From Tamarix chinensis (Eukaryota > Streptophyta > Magnoliopsida > Caryophyllales > Tamaricaceae), in contig CM060175.1 in NCBI GenBank assembly GCA_030549775.1, forward strand, positions 101,534,422 to 101,598,421: a stretch of DNA of 64,000 nucleotides. The letters run 5' to 3'. The position numbers and the translations under genes are program-made. Position 1 is the stretch's first letter; each line of letters begins with the position of its first letter. Of the stretch, positions 49,699-61,580 are shown piece by piece. The notes beneath the pieces were generated by a model, which was not told the DNA's origin, made no database searches, and was given only the letters and a program-made list of their open reading frames with translations.

Positions 49699-49714
49699 TG
49701 CTACGTACTGAGTA
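49699..49714. repeat. CAGTAC palindrome of unit F
   Basis: ATGCTACGTACTGAGTA, in minus orientation, preceded by CATGAAACGGGTGGT as in D. Confidence 0.65.
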
Positions 49715-49901
49715 TGGTAACCATGAATCTAAGGCCAAACATAGAAAGACATATAACCCAAGCATGATCATATAGATAACATACCTGCAACACAAATAAT
49801 AAAGGTCGCACTATAGTCCAGTTAAACTCAATCATTAGATCTCTAGTCAGAATGCTCATTTCACACCATGGTCTTTATAAGTTCATGTGCGAACGAGAAC
49901 C

Positions 49902-50236
49902 CCACTATTATAGCAAGTAGATCCAAAACGTATAAGGCAGAACACACCCGACCACTACTATATGTCGGTGGATCAATCTCCAGCGTAAGATGCTCCCGAC
50001 CACTATTGTGCTGGTAGATCGGTCTGGCCCCGACTCTCATGGTGTTTTACTATAAGTATTTAGTGTATTTTTCATGTCTTATCATAGCTTAGAGTTTGGT
50101 TTATTTGAGCTTGGGATCTCCCACTATTATAACCGGTGGATCGGAAACGTACACGACAGAACGCACTTGACCACTATTATATGTTGTGGATCAGTCTCTA
50201 GGACACCCCCGGCACCTGACCGCAATTATGCCGGTA
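49902..50236 (-). repeat. Palindrome array of unit F (six units in two blocks)
   Basis: Units at 49902-49920, 49952-49971, 50000-50016, 50121-50139, 50171-50189 and about 50220-50236. The best is CCACTATTATAACCGGTGG at 50121. Spacing within blocks is about 48-51 bp. Two units have a damaged right arm (GTAG for GTGG). Confidence 0.82.
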
Positions 50237-50299
50237 GATTGGTCTAGACCCAGCTCAATAATCTTTCGCTTTAAATGATTAGTGTCTTACTATGCCTTA

Positions 50300-51400
50300 T
50301 TTAGTAAATTTTCACCATAGACATACATGTCACAAACCGTCTACTCTTATTCTCCCAAGAGGGCCCGTTCTATATCTTGAGACTTCTACACCTCCTAATA
50401 CACTTCGACATCCTTTCCTTCTCCCACTTACTCACACTAAAAGCTCAACGCCTAAGGGTGTGGGTGAAGGCCCACTACCTTATGCCATCTAAGTTCACTC
50501 ACTATCTTCACCTATGATTTTTTCCTCAAATCCTAATTGGATCTATGTGGCCCATCCTTAATCTGTCTCACCCAACCAAAGTCCCTTTATCACCCAACAC
50601 GTCATCTCACTTAGATTCAACCTCAATCATTTCACTTTACTCCCCAAATACACATGTGACCATGAAACCCTAGCTGGCCACTCCAAACCCTAGCACCTCT
50701 CTTTCCTATATGTCCTCTCTCCATTACTCACCTACCATCCTTTCTTTCTCATAACACCCATACTCACCCTACGTATGATATTCTTCCACTCTTATCCCAT
50801 ATTCCACTCACCCTTAATTTTTTTTACTTTCACGACCGCCTTAAATTAGGGTTTTCCTCCTAAACCCTAGCTAGGTTTCCTATGCACCGTTATACCAACC
50901 TACGTACTATTTTTTACCCGAAGTCTCCAATCACTCCAACTACTCTTCCCTTACCTTATTTATGCCCCAAGATAACTTTTATCACGTAAGGGTCGTTCCT
51001 ATGCAAACTCCTTCCATCCCCTGCAAACCCTAGAAATTATCATGCAAGGTCCACCCCACTCTTTTATTTTGTTCGTAATTTCCTTTTATTTGTCCCCTCA
51101 TAGATCATGAGATAATTAGGTCAATCTCACATCCCTTTCATCAACTCACTCCCCCCTTTTCCCTTTACATCCTTTCACCCCACATCATATTATTAAAACC
51201 TCCTAGTATGCATGTCTTAGAGGGTCATATCATACAACACCACAAGCACAATATAAATATCATTATACACATGCTATAAGGAAGTTACATAAGCATACCT
51301 CAACTCCAAGTTGCACTACAAGTGAACAGTTATAATAATCATAAAATACACAACATAATATAGCACATGACGTATAAGGCACATAACACACACATAGTTG
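50300..51400. other. Non-coding middle part of unit F
   Basis: C/T-rich sequence with CCCTAG phrases and no coding frame. I see no strong tandem repeat here, unlike the same slot in A, B, C and D. Confidence 0.45.
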
Positions 51401-51559
51401 GTCTTAGCCGCATCCTTACCTAATACGACACCGGTCTTGGAGCATACTCCTGCATCTCTCTAAGGTTTTGACTTGATTCACCTATAAGAGGGAAATACTA
51501 AGGGTTAACTTTCCTCTTACCAAAATTACCATCATTCCTACCTTACCCTTATCATAGCT

Positions 51560-51813
51560 TAATATTAGGGTTACTAATATTAATAGTAGTTTTATAAGTA
51601 AAAGTATGGCTATTATTCTTAAGGTAGCTAATCATGTTATTACTAGTCAAAATAGATCTTAATAAATGTATTGGTTCATGTCAAAGTATTAATAGCAATA
51701 TTTATATTATTAAAGATAATAGCTTTAATATTACTAATAATAATAGTAGTAGTTGTTGTAAAGATAATACTAATAACAACCCAAATCTTATTAGAAATGC
51801 TAAAGTAGTGACA

Positions 51814-51879
<66 letters not shown>

Positions 51880-52137
51880 CTAGTACTAATAGTAATATTA
51901 GTGATATAGGTGATATTAGCAATAATGACAAAGTAATAGCAGCAACAACAACAATAATAATAATAATAACCTTAGTGATAATAAGGTCAAGGTTAATAAT
52001 AATGATAGTCATAATAACAATAACAAACACAATAATGTTAAGAATACTACTAATAATAATAATAATCGTAATAGTAATAATAATATAAGGGTTTGAATAT
52101 TTACAATAATAATAATAGTGATAATATGCCGAAGTTA

Positions 52138-52171
<34 letters not shown>

Positions 52172-52308
52172 CAATAATGATAATAAAAATAATGATAATC
52201 ATAATAATAATAAAAATGAGGTTTCGACTATTTATAATAATATATTAGTAGTAATATTCTGAAGTTAGATTTAATAATAATAATGGTAAAGATAATAATA
52301 GTGATTAC

Positions 52309-52346
<38 letters not shown>

Positions 52347-52430
52347 GATGATGATGATGATGATGATGATGATTATGATGATGATGATGATATTAAGAAT
52401 AATATTATTAATACTAATAAAAATGATAAC
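51560..52430. repeat. AAT/GAT-rich microsatellite region of unit F
   Basis: (AAT)n runs at about 51828-51876, 52139-52168 and 52307-52342, and (GAT)n at about 52347-52391, in a background of TAA triplets. Open frames on both strands (for example poly-Ile or poly-Leu) only translate the repeats. Counterpart of 30400-31070 in D. Confidence 0.92.
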
Positions 52431-52489
52431 ACTTGCATAAATAAGGTTTTAGAGTTGTGTAGGTTAGGGTACCACCTAGGGACAGTGGT

Positions 52490-53625
52490 GACCAGGCGGC
52501 ATCGGCGATGGTAGTGGAGGAGAGAAGAGAGGGTGGAAAGGTGGTTGCTTAGGATAGACGAGGGGGAACGAGAGGGTGATTGAGGTGGTGGTGGATGCCC
52601 TAGTTTGAGAGGGCTGGAATGGTGGTGGTGGTGCAGCCAAAGGGGAGATGCAGGCAGTTGTAGGTGTGGTGGCCGAAGGTGGTGGAGAGGGAGGAAGGGA
52701 GAAGGAGAGGAAAAAGGGGGGGAAAGGAAGGTAGGGGAGGTAGAGGAGGTTCTACTGGTTGTTTTGGGGGGTAGGGAAAGTGGTGGTTGCGGCGGAAACG
52801 ATGGTGGACGGTGGTGCGAAGGGTAGCGGGAGAGGGGAGGGGGTTGATCGAGGAGCCAACTTTACACAGTCAAGGCAGCTCGTGTAGGAAGAATCGAGGG
52901 TGGTGAGTAGTGTATTTCGGTGGAGGGTGGTGCAAGGAGTGGTTTGGGAGGTGGTTCGGGCAGCGGTGCTAGGCGGTGACGACTGGGTGGTCGTTTGAAC
53001 GAGCTGCAACGCAACAAAGGGGGGAATTTTTGGGCAGGGAAAAAAATCAAATGGGGCAGTTATGGGGTATTTATAGGCTATTGGGGGGAATGATAGAGGA
53101 AGAAGAGGACAAGAGAGAGGCATGTGTGGCATGTCGCCGACCGTCGGCGGTAGGCTTGTACAGACCTGCAAATTTGCATGTCTTGTTTGGTCAGGGGAGA
53201 AGAAAAGGAAAGGGGGAGGGCACGCAGGAGGAGAGAGAGGAGGGCTGATTGGGTTAAGAAGAGAGAAGAAATGATGGGGAAGAGAGGGGAGGTGGCGGGC
53301 TGACGTGCGGGGTGTTGCAGGGTCACATGCCTACCTTGGAAAGGAGCGGGGAAGAAGAAGAAAGAAGAAAAGAAATGGACCGGCTAGTTGAGGGAAAAGA
53401 AAAGAAAAGACAGAAAAGAAGAGGGAGCCAGGCAAAGAAGGAGAAGAGGAAAAAAAAGAAGAAGCAGGCTTGGGCCGCGCGGGGGAAAAGGGAGTCTAGG
53501 CTGCGAGGGGGTAGGCCCAAATCGAGTGAGGAAGGAAAAACAGAAAAGGTGAAAGGAGAGGAAGGAAACAAAAAAGGAAAAAGAAGTGAAAAAAGGAAAA
53601 AAGGGAAAAAGGGAAAAAAATAGAT
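52490..53625 (-). other. Purine-rich tract of unit F (pyrimidine-rich leader on its sense strand)
   Basis: G/A-rich with GGTGGTGG clusters and long GAAAAG runs. Lys/Glu/Gly-rich and Pro/Ser-rich frames on the two strands reflect composition. Confidence 0.65.
53068..53075 (-). promoter_or_regulatory. TATA box of unit F
   Basis: TATAAATA on the minus strand in context GCCTATAAATACC, about 0.85 kb from the sense 5' end of F. It is placed like the one in D. Confidence 0.55.
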
Positions 53626-54005
53626 GGGTTGGGTTATTTAGAACATTTTGGTATTTTTAAATATTCAAAATAATAATATTTTTATAAAATAATAAATAAA
53701 TTTCCTTTTTAGATTCATTTATAATATTTTGAATAATTTTTCCTTAATTCCATTTTAATTAGAAAAATACCCAAATTTTTTCTAATTAAATTATTTATTA
53801 CTTTCCTCTTAATTTTTCCTTAATTAATTCCTCTTATTTTAATAAAATAATTCATTTAATTAATTTCCCTAATGATTCCTTATTTCGCCATAATTTCTTA
53901 AATTAGGGTTTTGTGGTATTTCAGTCTGGGTTGAGTCTAGATCCATATATATTTAAATGGGTCTGGATCTAGGTCCATTAGTCTTAAACCCAGACCCGTT
54001 TAGTA

Positions 54006-54032
54006 CACACACACACACACACACACACTAAT
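54006..54032. repeat. (AC)n microsatellite in the hAT-like element
   Basis: About thirteen AC repeats. Confidence 0.95.
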
Positions 54033-54454
54033 ATTATGTTTGTCATCTTTGTCATAATCGTGTTTAAGATCCTTATTCATTTTTTTAACTTTATTTTTGC
54101 ATATTTATTTTATAAATATTATGCATAATATTTTATTCCAAAAGCATTAAACCACTATTTAAAAAGTTAAAGTAACTATTTAAAAATATTTATCTTTATA
54201 CTCGAAGAAATTTTTTTAATAAAAAAATACATATTAAGCTATATAAAGTATAAATGTATTTATATTTACATATATAATTTTAAAAAATTCAAAAATAGCT
54301 AGACCCATTTAGGACCATTTTACCCACTAGACTTGATGGGTCTAAACTTTTGAGACCCGATGGATATAGGTTAGGTTTGGGTCTAAGTAAAATAAATGGG
54401 ATCGGGTTTAGGTCTGGTCGGATACAACCCAAACCCGATCCATTACTATCCCTA

Positions 54455-55960
54455 CTGATGCACAATGGAAAATTGTATCCTTTCATCCTATAACACCTAA
54501 TCCTTAAGTATCAATGTCCTTTATAGGGCTTATATGTCATCTATAGAGTATACTAGGGCCTTATTGGGCCAATACGGTACATCAATGAACAAACCAAACT
54601 AAATCAAGGGCTAAGCATCATTTCTAGGGTAACTAACCCTAAAGAGCAAACCATTGCTAAATCTTGAGGTGTTCCACTTTAAATATTAGTATGTTAGCTA
54701 GTGATCATAAATATCACACAGTGCATAAAAATTTCAATTCCATATTTAGCTATTTTCCTTTATTTTTAATTATTTGAATTAACTCAAAGATCAACAATAC
54801 AAGCTGAAGTCAATGTCAACACTAGTGTCAACCCAGGAATATATTAGGCTATCATATGTCTGATTATTCACATTTAAGCACATTAGGTCAAAAATAACCA
54901 AAATGCCTTTGGAACTAAAATGATCACAATGTGATCCATTTTAAATGGTAATCTCATTTTTATTATCAATTTGTCATAAAAATATAAAATATGGTAATTC
55001 ATAACACCTTATCATGCAAATAAATTATAGGTCATAGAAATAGACTAAATATGTATGAGCATGGACTTAACACATTATACATACGAAACCCTAGCATGCA
55101 TTTTCTAATATGACAATGTTTTATGCCCTACATGCAAAATAAGTTAAGGCACAATTCATCATTTAAGGTAGAAATTAATAACAAAGCATATGCATTAAGG
55201 TATTTCTAACCCCTAGAGTACACAAATAAAGATTAACTTAAATTAACCCTAATCATGCTTGAACCTAACCATGCTATATATTAAATTTAAATACAACATG
55301 TGAGGATTATCATGGAATACTTATGATGGAAATATATTAGCTTGACAAGGAAACATGCCCTAAACAAATCCTAACCCTTATCATGTGTTAAAACATTAGC
55401 TTGTTATTACTTATCATCACATACATACTTAACTTACAACATAAAATGCTAATATAGCATACTCTCATACATATATCAAGGTGTGTAATTTAAACATGCC
55501 TTTATATAATGTCACATACCATTACACTTATGATAAGATTTTGACATGCTACACATGCGTATATGTTTTCAAAATTCACACGCATATAATATACCCTAAG
55601 CATCATAACAAAACCATACACCTCCATGTGGGTTTACATTTTAGTAGAAGCATATTGTTACCTCTAATCCAACCTAAAGGGAAAGAAATAAAGCAAATGA
55701 TCACACAATTAGTTTCCACTCAAACCTCCTTGAGCTCCTTAAATCAATACTAAACAAACATGTTACCAACTAATAAAAAACCATGAATGAACACAACAAG
55801 AAGTATCCACACCAAAGTTATATGAGATTAAAATTTAATAAAGGAATAGTAATGGGAGAAGCTTATGCTGCTAAGGCTTAGCGATGTGAGGTGGTCACAC
55901 ACCAAGGGTTTAACATGAGTGTTTCATGTAGCATGAGGTTGCATAGTTTAACATAGTCAT
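54455..55960. other. Middle of unit E, right of the hAT insertion
   Basis: AT-rich with no gene. It includes the TGTTCCACTTTAAATATTAG stretch that marks the module between palindrome blocks in C and F. Confidence 0.5.
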
Positions 55961-56601
55961 ATATGAAAAAAAAAAGAAGAAGAAGAAGCAAAACAACAAG
56001 AGAGAAAGGAGGGTAAACATGTGAATGATGGCTTGGGGGAAAGGGAGAAAAGTTTGCAACAAAGGAGCTATGATTTGGGGTTGGATCAAACACAAAAATG
56101 AGGTATGAAGGAGAGTTTACATCGGCGAGGTAACTGCTAATGGATAAGGCATGGATGGGTTGGTAAGGAAGGTGACAAACACACAAGTTAGGTAAGGCAT
56201 GGGTTGGCCAAGAAGGCAGGTATGCAAGTTAGATAAAATAGGGCATGGGTCTGGTGTGATAATTAAACCCGCATGGACAACCACACGAAGGGGTGGATTA
56301 TGGTAATAAATTTGGTTGGGGTCTAGTTAGGATGTATGGTTACACAAACAAACCAAGGAAGAGGAGATATGGATGGGAAAGGCTTAGGGTTCACAATTTT
56401 GGATTTTGAACAAAGGTTGCTAATATTCCAAATTCTATCTATATTTTAACTTAACTATATTTATAATTTGATTCTACATAGTATAAATGTGCCCAATAAA
56501 AAATATCCTACAATAATTATTATGGTTAATTATATATAATCACTAATTTTATCAACTAGGTTTCTAATTAGGATTCCTAAAAATAGGATGTTACAACCTT
56601 T

Positions 56602-59600
56602 GTGCTAGTATCAATAAAATATTCTTGCATGAATAAACTATAAGTTAATTGATGGAATTTTATGCACTTAATTGGGTTTGGAATTGGGACTCCAAGCAAT
56701 CAATCTCTTAAATGTCAAGCTTGTATCTATTCATATGGATATTATATAATGAGCTAAATTGAGTTGAATACCCTTGTTCAAGCCTGACTCACTTATTAAA
56801 TGAGTAAAACTGAGCCAACTTGTTACTAATATAGCCCTAAATATTAGTATTTAAGCTTTGCTCATTTATAAACGAGCTAGGTTAGCTCAAGCCATAAAAA
56901 TAAGTTGTGCCATTTTAATTTACTTCATTATAAACCTTTTTGGTCGACATAAACCAACATCAATCTGTATTTTCTATAGTTTCATATCATCATAAAATCT
57001 AAAATGATAATTTTGATGAAAATACTATTTAGGACAAGGTAAACAAAAATATTGTTTTTAATGAGAAATATATTTTCTTTTATTTTGTGCCTCGACGCTT
57101 ATCTAATTAAAGTTTAAAGGCTTTCATAAAATAAAATAATGCAACCATAAAAACTTTTAATTAAGCTCTAATCGCTCCTTTTTGTTTGTGAACATAATTG
57201 TTATGGATCAATCATTCCCTAACTTTTACTAAACAAAGAGCCTAACCATCGAAAAACCCTATCATCTATAAACCACACACACGCACACCCCGACTAGTAT
57301 TATGTGAATTTAGCTCGGCTCACTATAAACACTTAAAACATGGGAGTTAATATATAACTCGAACATATATAATTTATATCTTTTATAAGATGACTTAGAA
57401 CAAACGCAATGGATCGTATAATATTTCAGTAACTTGAATACGCAAGGGCAAGGGCGACAAGAAAATCTACACGTGAATTGTAAGGTGAATATTAAATCAA
57501 CCGAACTTCATAGTATTGGAAATTGAGGAACTGCTGCTGGAAGCTTACAACACAAAGGAAACCTTAAAAGAGGCTACGTACGGTAAACTCAGGCTGGCGC
57601 AGGCCATAACAATCCAACCCTAAATAACAAACCGAGCCAAGGCCGGAACCAAAATGAACGAACCCGTCCCTTGTTGTCACTTTTTTAAATAATCTACTGT
57701 TCGTATAAATATATATAAATATATATATATATATATATTTACATCAATTTTACTGGCCTTTATAAGAAGATTTTAAAAAAAATCATACATAATTTAATAT
57801 TTAAATCGATATTTATATGAATATTTTATTATCTCTATAAAATATTAAAATATTATTATAAAAGTTTAAATGACAATTTTTTTAAAAAAAAGTATATATA
57901 TAAACACATTATTAATATATAATATCATAATAATCAAAAAATATTTTATATATTTTAATATCGTAAGGTGTATGATATTATTTAATTATAAATGTCGGGA
58001 CAAAAAATTTGAAATATGAGATCAAATTTTCAGATCTTGAAATTTTCTACCCAGACAAACGTTTAGGCACCGGCTCCCAGGGTCGACAGATCGGACCCAC
58101 TCGGAAGGGGCCCAAACCCATGTGATAACTGATAATCTAAGACTTTTAAAGGGAATTGGAGACTTTTCTTCCTGCTTTATTATTATCTTTTATTATTATA
58201 AATTTGTTGGTTGCGGAGTTTGGTTATTTATTTGGGCCTTCTTCTTTTCTCTATCATCATCGTCTAATAAAACCATCCCCGTGGTCCCTACTCCCTCCCC
58301 CCACCCCAAGCCCAAAAAAGTCAGTCCGCCATTCCCCACTACACACGCGTCGCTCGCTCTGATTTGTTTTTTTCTCTTCAAAATTTAAAAAACAAAATTG
58401 CATTCATTTCTTTTTGGTGCGTAGCGAGACGGGAAATCCATTTTACTGGCCAGTTGGAAACCCGTAGCTTTTTTTTTTTTTTTTTTCGGGTCTCAATTTC
58501 AAAGTACGTGGGTCCATTCGTCGTACGTAGATCTTATTACTTTAAAATTGTGTTCTTAAATTTTTGAGAAAATTTTTATTTCATAATAACAATTATACGT
58601 TTTTTTTATATTTTATTTGGGTGGGTTATCCGAGTGAGAGATAGAAAATATCGGTTCTTACTACAATGATTATTTGGGTCGTGAATTTAGTGGCGGTAAA
58701 GCCAGAGCCCTGTCAAAATAAAATTTAACACCGCAGAATCGAAGCGCGCATACATCAGACCGAATGTTTAATTTTAAGTCAAACAGTCGTCAACCGTTTT
58801 GTTTCATTGTAACGTCCGAGTCTTTGGTCTAAAGTCATGATTCCTCGAACGAATCTCAAACATCCACTTTTTACACAAAATAAACATCCATTAGTAATGA
58901 ATTTTACATTATTATTGTTTTTTCTTTTAATAACTATTCCTAGCTAAATAATTCGTACTTTATCCATATTTAGAAATTTTTTTTAAAAAAAAAAAAATCA
59001 AAGTCTACGTTTAATTTTAACACACCTGGAATATAAAAATAAGATTTTCAGAAACCCTCGAGCCAAAAGGAAAAAAGATCCCCGAGTAAAAGTCTTTTTA
59101 TTTATTTTTATCATACCAAGGGTTTTGTTTTGGATCCATATAAGTCAGAAGCAAGATAGATTCGGCCCTAACCATGTCGAATTGGATTCATCGGAAAAGA
59201 TAAACCTGGGCTGACGGGAACGCGTGGTCACCTTGACTGGGAAGTGCTAATGCAGCGCGATGGCCCATCACTTCTCCTTTTTCCTGTCGCTGCTTTCTTT
59301 TCTCCGAGACTCCGAGTTACGTACCATTTTGGACCAGCTGACTCTGATCAAGTCGTGCTTGCATCCCACGGCATTGATTGTCGAATCGTGGTACCGGCGG
59401 ACCGCGTCAGGATTGGGGCCTATCAGTGAATAAATAGCATTTCAATCGAACCACATGACTTCAGTCCGGGCCAGTCTATGATGAGGTTAATCATAATACC
59501 GCCCTGCCACGCTTCGTCCGGACAGGGGCATTATTTCTCAAGTTTTAAGTTCTACGTTCAATTTTTTTTAAATATATTTTTTTAAATTATTTATTTATTA

Positions 59601-59700
59601 ATCCTTTTAAATATCAGTATTGACTTTTGATAGCCCTAAAGAATTCATCTTTTCTAATTTGAATTGACTTTTGGCTAGATTTGGATACTTCAAAAGGTTT
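56602..59700. other. Intergenic DNA between unit E and the viral insertion
   Basis: I see no gene. Features are an AT run near 57712-57740, a T-run at about 58471-58486, and a more GC-rich, unassigned stretch at 59130-59530 that contains no frame longer than about 60 codons. Recent insertions here cannot be excluded. Confidence 0.5.
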
Positions 59701-59739
59701 AAAAAAAATATTTTCTTTTGTTCTGTTTTTTTGTGATTC

Positions 59740-60660
59740 AGAAACAGTCTGAATTGCCGGTAATATTGTTTTTAAATTTTTTTTTATCAAGTTTTACTAG
59801 TTGTGTTCCAATTGTATTCAAATGAATGTTTGTATAATTGTTTTGAAGAACAATGTTTCTAACATTTTCTGATTCATCATATTTTGGCATTCTAAGAGGT
59901 TTTAATTACAGAGTGTTTTCTTCAGAAGTCATTTTAATGTTTTCTAGAGGTGGGTGCTCTGTCTCAATTGTTCCTCTCTCTGTTTGCCATGTTTTGGTTT
60001 TGCTTCGAGTGGTTACTGGGTTTGTGGATTTAAACGGGTATTTTAATCCTTTTGTTTTCATGTCCATTTCTAACCAGTCGAAGAACAATATTTTAACCTT
60101 GTTTTCTTGCATGAATTTGTAATATTCAGATTGAATATAATCTCTTTGTTCCATCTAGTATTTGAAGAACCATAATCTCTTTTTGGTGTTTTCTTCTGAA
60201 TAGAAGTCCTTTTTTAAGAATTCTTTGTCAATTACGAATTCTTTTTCGATAACATTCAACATATTTTCAGTTATCTCGGAATAGGTTGGAGAATCTGGAG
60301 GAGTGTTTGCTTCTTGATTGGTTTGTTCAAATTCTTCGTCTTCCTGTTTTTTGTAAACTGCTTTGGGAATTCTTGTTTCACATTTTGCACCTTTGAATGA
60401 ATTCCTAGGCGTTTCAGATATCGAATTCCTTTTTTTATTTTTATCTTCTAAATTTATTATTTTTGGAAGGTTTGAAACTTTTCCTAAGTCTATAGTTGAA
60501 GACGTCAAAGTATCATCTTTAATCTTTAGACTCGGGGCTCTTCGAAAGCTTAATTTGATTGTTCCATCATCAAATTGAGTTATTTGATTTATATTTGTAT
60601 TTGGTTTTGGAATTATAGGTTTCAGTTTGTCTTCCTAGGGTGGTAAGGCATTCTCTAGTG
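59740..60660 (-). pseudogene. Caulimovirid polyprotein segment after the movement protein (towards coat protein), broken
   Basis: A continuous minus-strand reading follows the movement protein after a frameshift. It has in-frame stops at 60662-60664 (TGA), 60635-60637 (TAG) and 60155-60157 (TAG), with a further stop near 59906. The stretch rich in Glu, Lys and Ser with FFSE/FYSE-type and FFDW motifs is typical of the linker and N-terminal coat region in related integrated viruses. No zinc knuckle is reached before homology fades near 59740. It cannot make a functional product. Confidence 0.6.
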
Positions 60661-60744
60661 TTCAATCCTCAGGTAAGGATACCTCATTCCATTTAATGGT
60701 TTTCAGAACAACTATATTTGATTTTGAGTCGCCAGTTTGCAACA

Positions 60745-61410
60745 TTAAGGTTTCACCTTTTTTTTTATTTGAATTTTTACATCAGTTTTGAAGGCAATTT
60801 TTGTTACCTTGTAATGAATCCTATAGATTACAGCTACACGTACCGAACCTTCTAACATGTTATAACCATGAGTTTTGATTTGTAAAGTTAAGGCATGCAT
60901 AATGTTTGGGTCGTCTAAAGAGGGAGCAAAATTTGGGTAACAATTAAAAAATATTGGACCAGAACATAGGCTACTTTCTACGGTTCCTATCATGGAATCG
61001 TTAAAGTTTTTTAACCTACCATCTCGCAAGACTGCTAAGATTGAGGTGTTTAGGCCTTCTCTGGTTAGGGTTTTGAATCCTACTTGGACTAATCCTAAGT
61101 GGATATATTTGAAGCCATTCTTCTTATATGTTTTCACAGATTGTTTTGATAACAATTGAATGGTTTCAAATGGTTTGGTCAATTGAATATCACACTCTTC
61201 AGTTTTGATCACATAATTTGTTTGAAGAATGTTCCAGTTTGAAGTCCTATAGACCATTTCCTTTTGGATTTTTGGAAGTTTCCAATTATCTATGGATCCT
61301 TGAAAGTTTTCGAATTTGTATTCTTCAGTTGTTTTGTTTTGATCTCTAAGTTCTATGGAGTTCCTAGAACCTGAGTAAAAAGAAGAAGACGATCGAGAAA
61401 ATAAATTCAT
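60745..61410 (-). pseudogene. Caulimovirid movement protein (30K superfamily), N-terminal part of a disrupted polyprotein
   Basis: Open frame of 221 residues starting at ATG 61410. The central region has the caulimovirid movement-protein signatures LVQVGFKTLTREGLN, then SILAVLRDGR and GPIFFNCYPNF followed by DPNIMHALTLQIKT. In exogenous relatives this protein modifies plasmodesmata for cell-to-cell spread. The frame ends at a T-run on the plus strand (60758-60766) where a 1-base shift separates it from the downstream polyprotein. It is the best-preserved viral part, but it is cut from its partner domains. Confidence 0.85.
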
Positions 61411-61580
61411 GGTCTCTATCTTATTTCTATGGTTTAGGCTTCCCTTCTAGACCGTCTGGACTTACTGCTCTTCCTCGAGACTTAATCCTAGAACACACAA
61501 GCATAGAAGCACTAATCCACCCTACACATAAAAAGATAGATAGATAGATAAACTTACTTCCTTTCCCGATCTAATTCCAC

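Larger units (their letters stand above)
49185..53923 (-). mobile_element. Unit F: solo-LTR-like element nested in the hAT-like element
   Basis: The left end is TGCTACTAAAAAATTTT and the right end AGGGTTTTGTGGTATTTCA, decayed forms of the family ends. The 5-bp duplication GTCTG flanks it exactly (49180-49184 and 53924-53928). It is 4739 bp, the longest of the seven. Reading on the minus strand: purine-complement leader (52490-53620), TATA box (53068-53075), microsatellite region (51560-52430), a phrase shared with D (near 51432), palindrome blocks (49902-50236), CAGTAC palindrome (about 49699-49714). No coding capacity. Confidence 0.75.
49118..54454. mobile_element. hAT-like non-autonomous element, interrupted by unit F
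   Basis: The left end is TAGGGATAGCAATGGGT. The complement of the right end is TAGGGATAGTAATGGAT, matching at 15 of 17 positions. Without unit F and its duplicate about 0.6 kb remain, rich in GGGTC/GACCC phrases and with no transposase. A terminal sequence of the type YAGGGATGGCAATGGG is common in plant hAT-derived elements. The flanking 8-mers (CTGACATA and CTGATGCA) agree at only five positions, so the target duplication is imperfect. Confidence 0.65.
48134..56596 (-). mobile_element. Unit E: solo-LTR-like element, interrupted by a hAT-like element and unit F
   Basis: The left end is TGTAACACCC and the right end AAAAATAGGATGTTACA. The 5-bp duplication ACCTT flanks it exactly (48129-48133 and 56597-56601). 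Without the nested insertions about 3.1 kb remain, the shortest of the seven units. The sense strand is minus by the purine-rich tract near the right end (about 55970-56060). It carries the CAGTAC palindrome (48581-48597) and a TGTTCCACTTTAAATATTAG stretch (54669-54688) shared with C and F. I do not see the palindrome array in this copy. Confidence 0.7.

Noticed and set aside
51634..52174. Hydrophobic poly-Ile and poly-Leu frames that look like membrane proteins
   Set aside because: They are translations of (AAT)n and related microsatellites.
53312..53623. Lys/Glu-rich 103-codon frame that could suggest a nuclear protein
   Set aside because: Purine-rich tract of unit F. The other strand is open too.
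59244..59429. Possible small gene in the GC-richer segment left of the viral insertion
   Set aside because: Only 61 codons with no recognisable motif or splice context.
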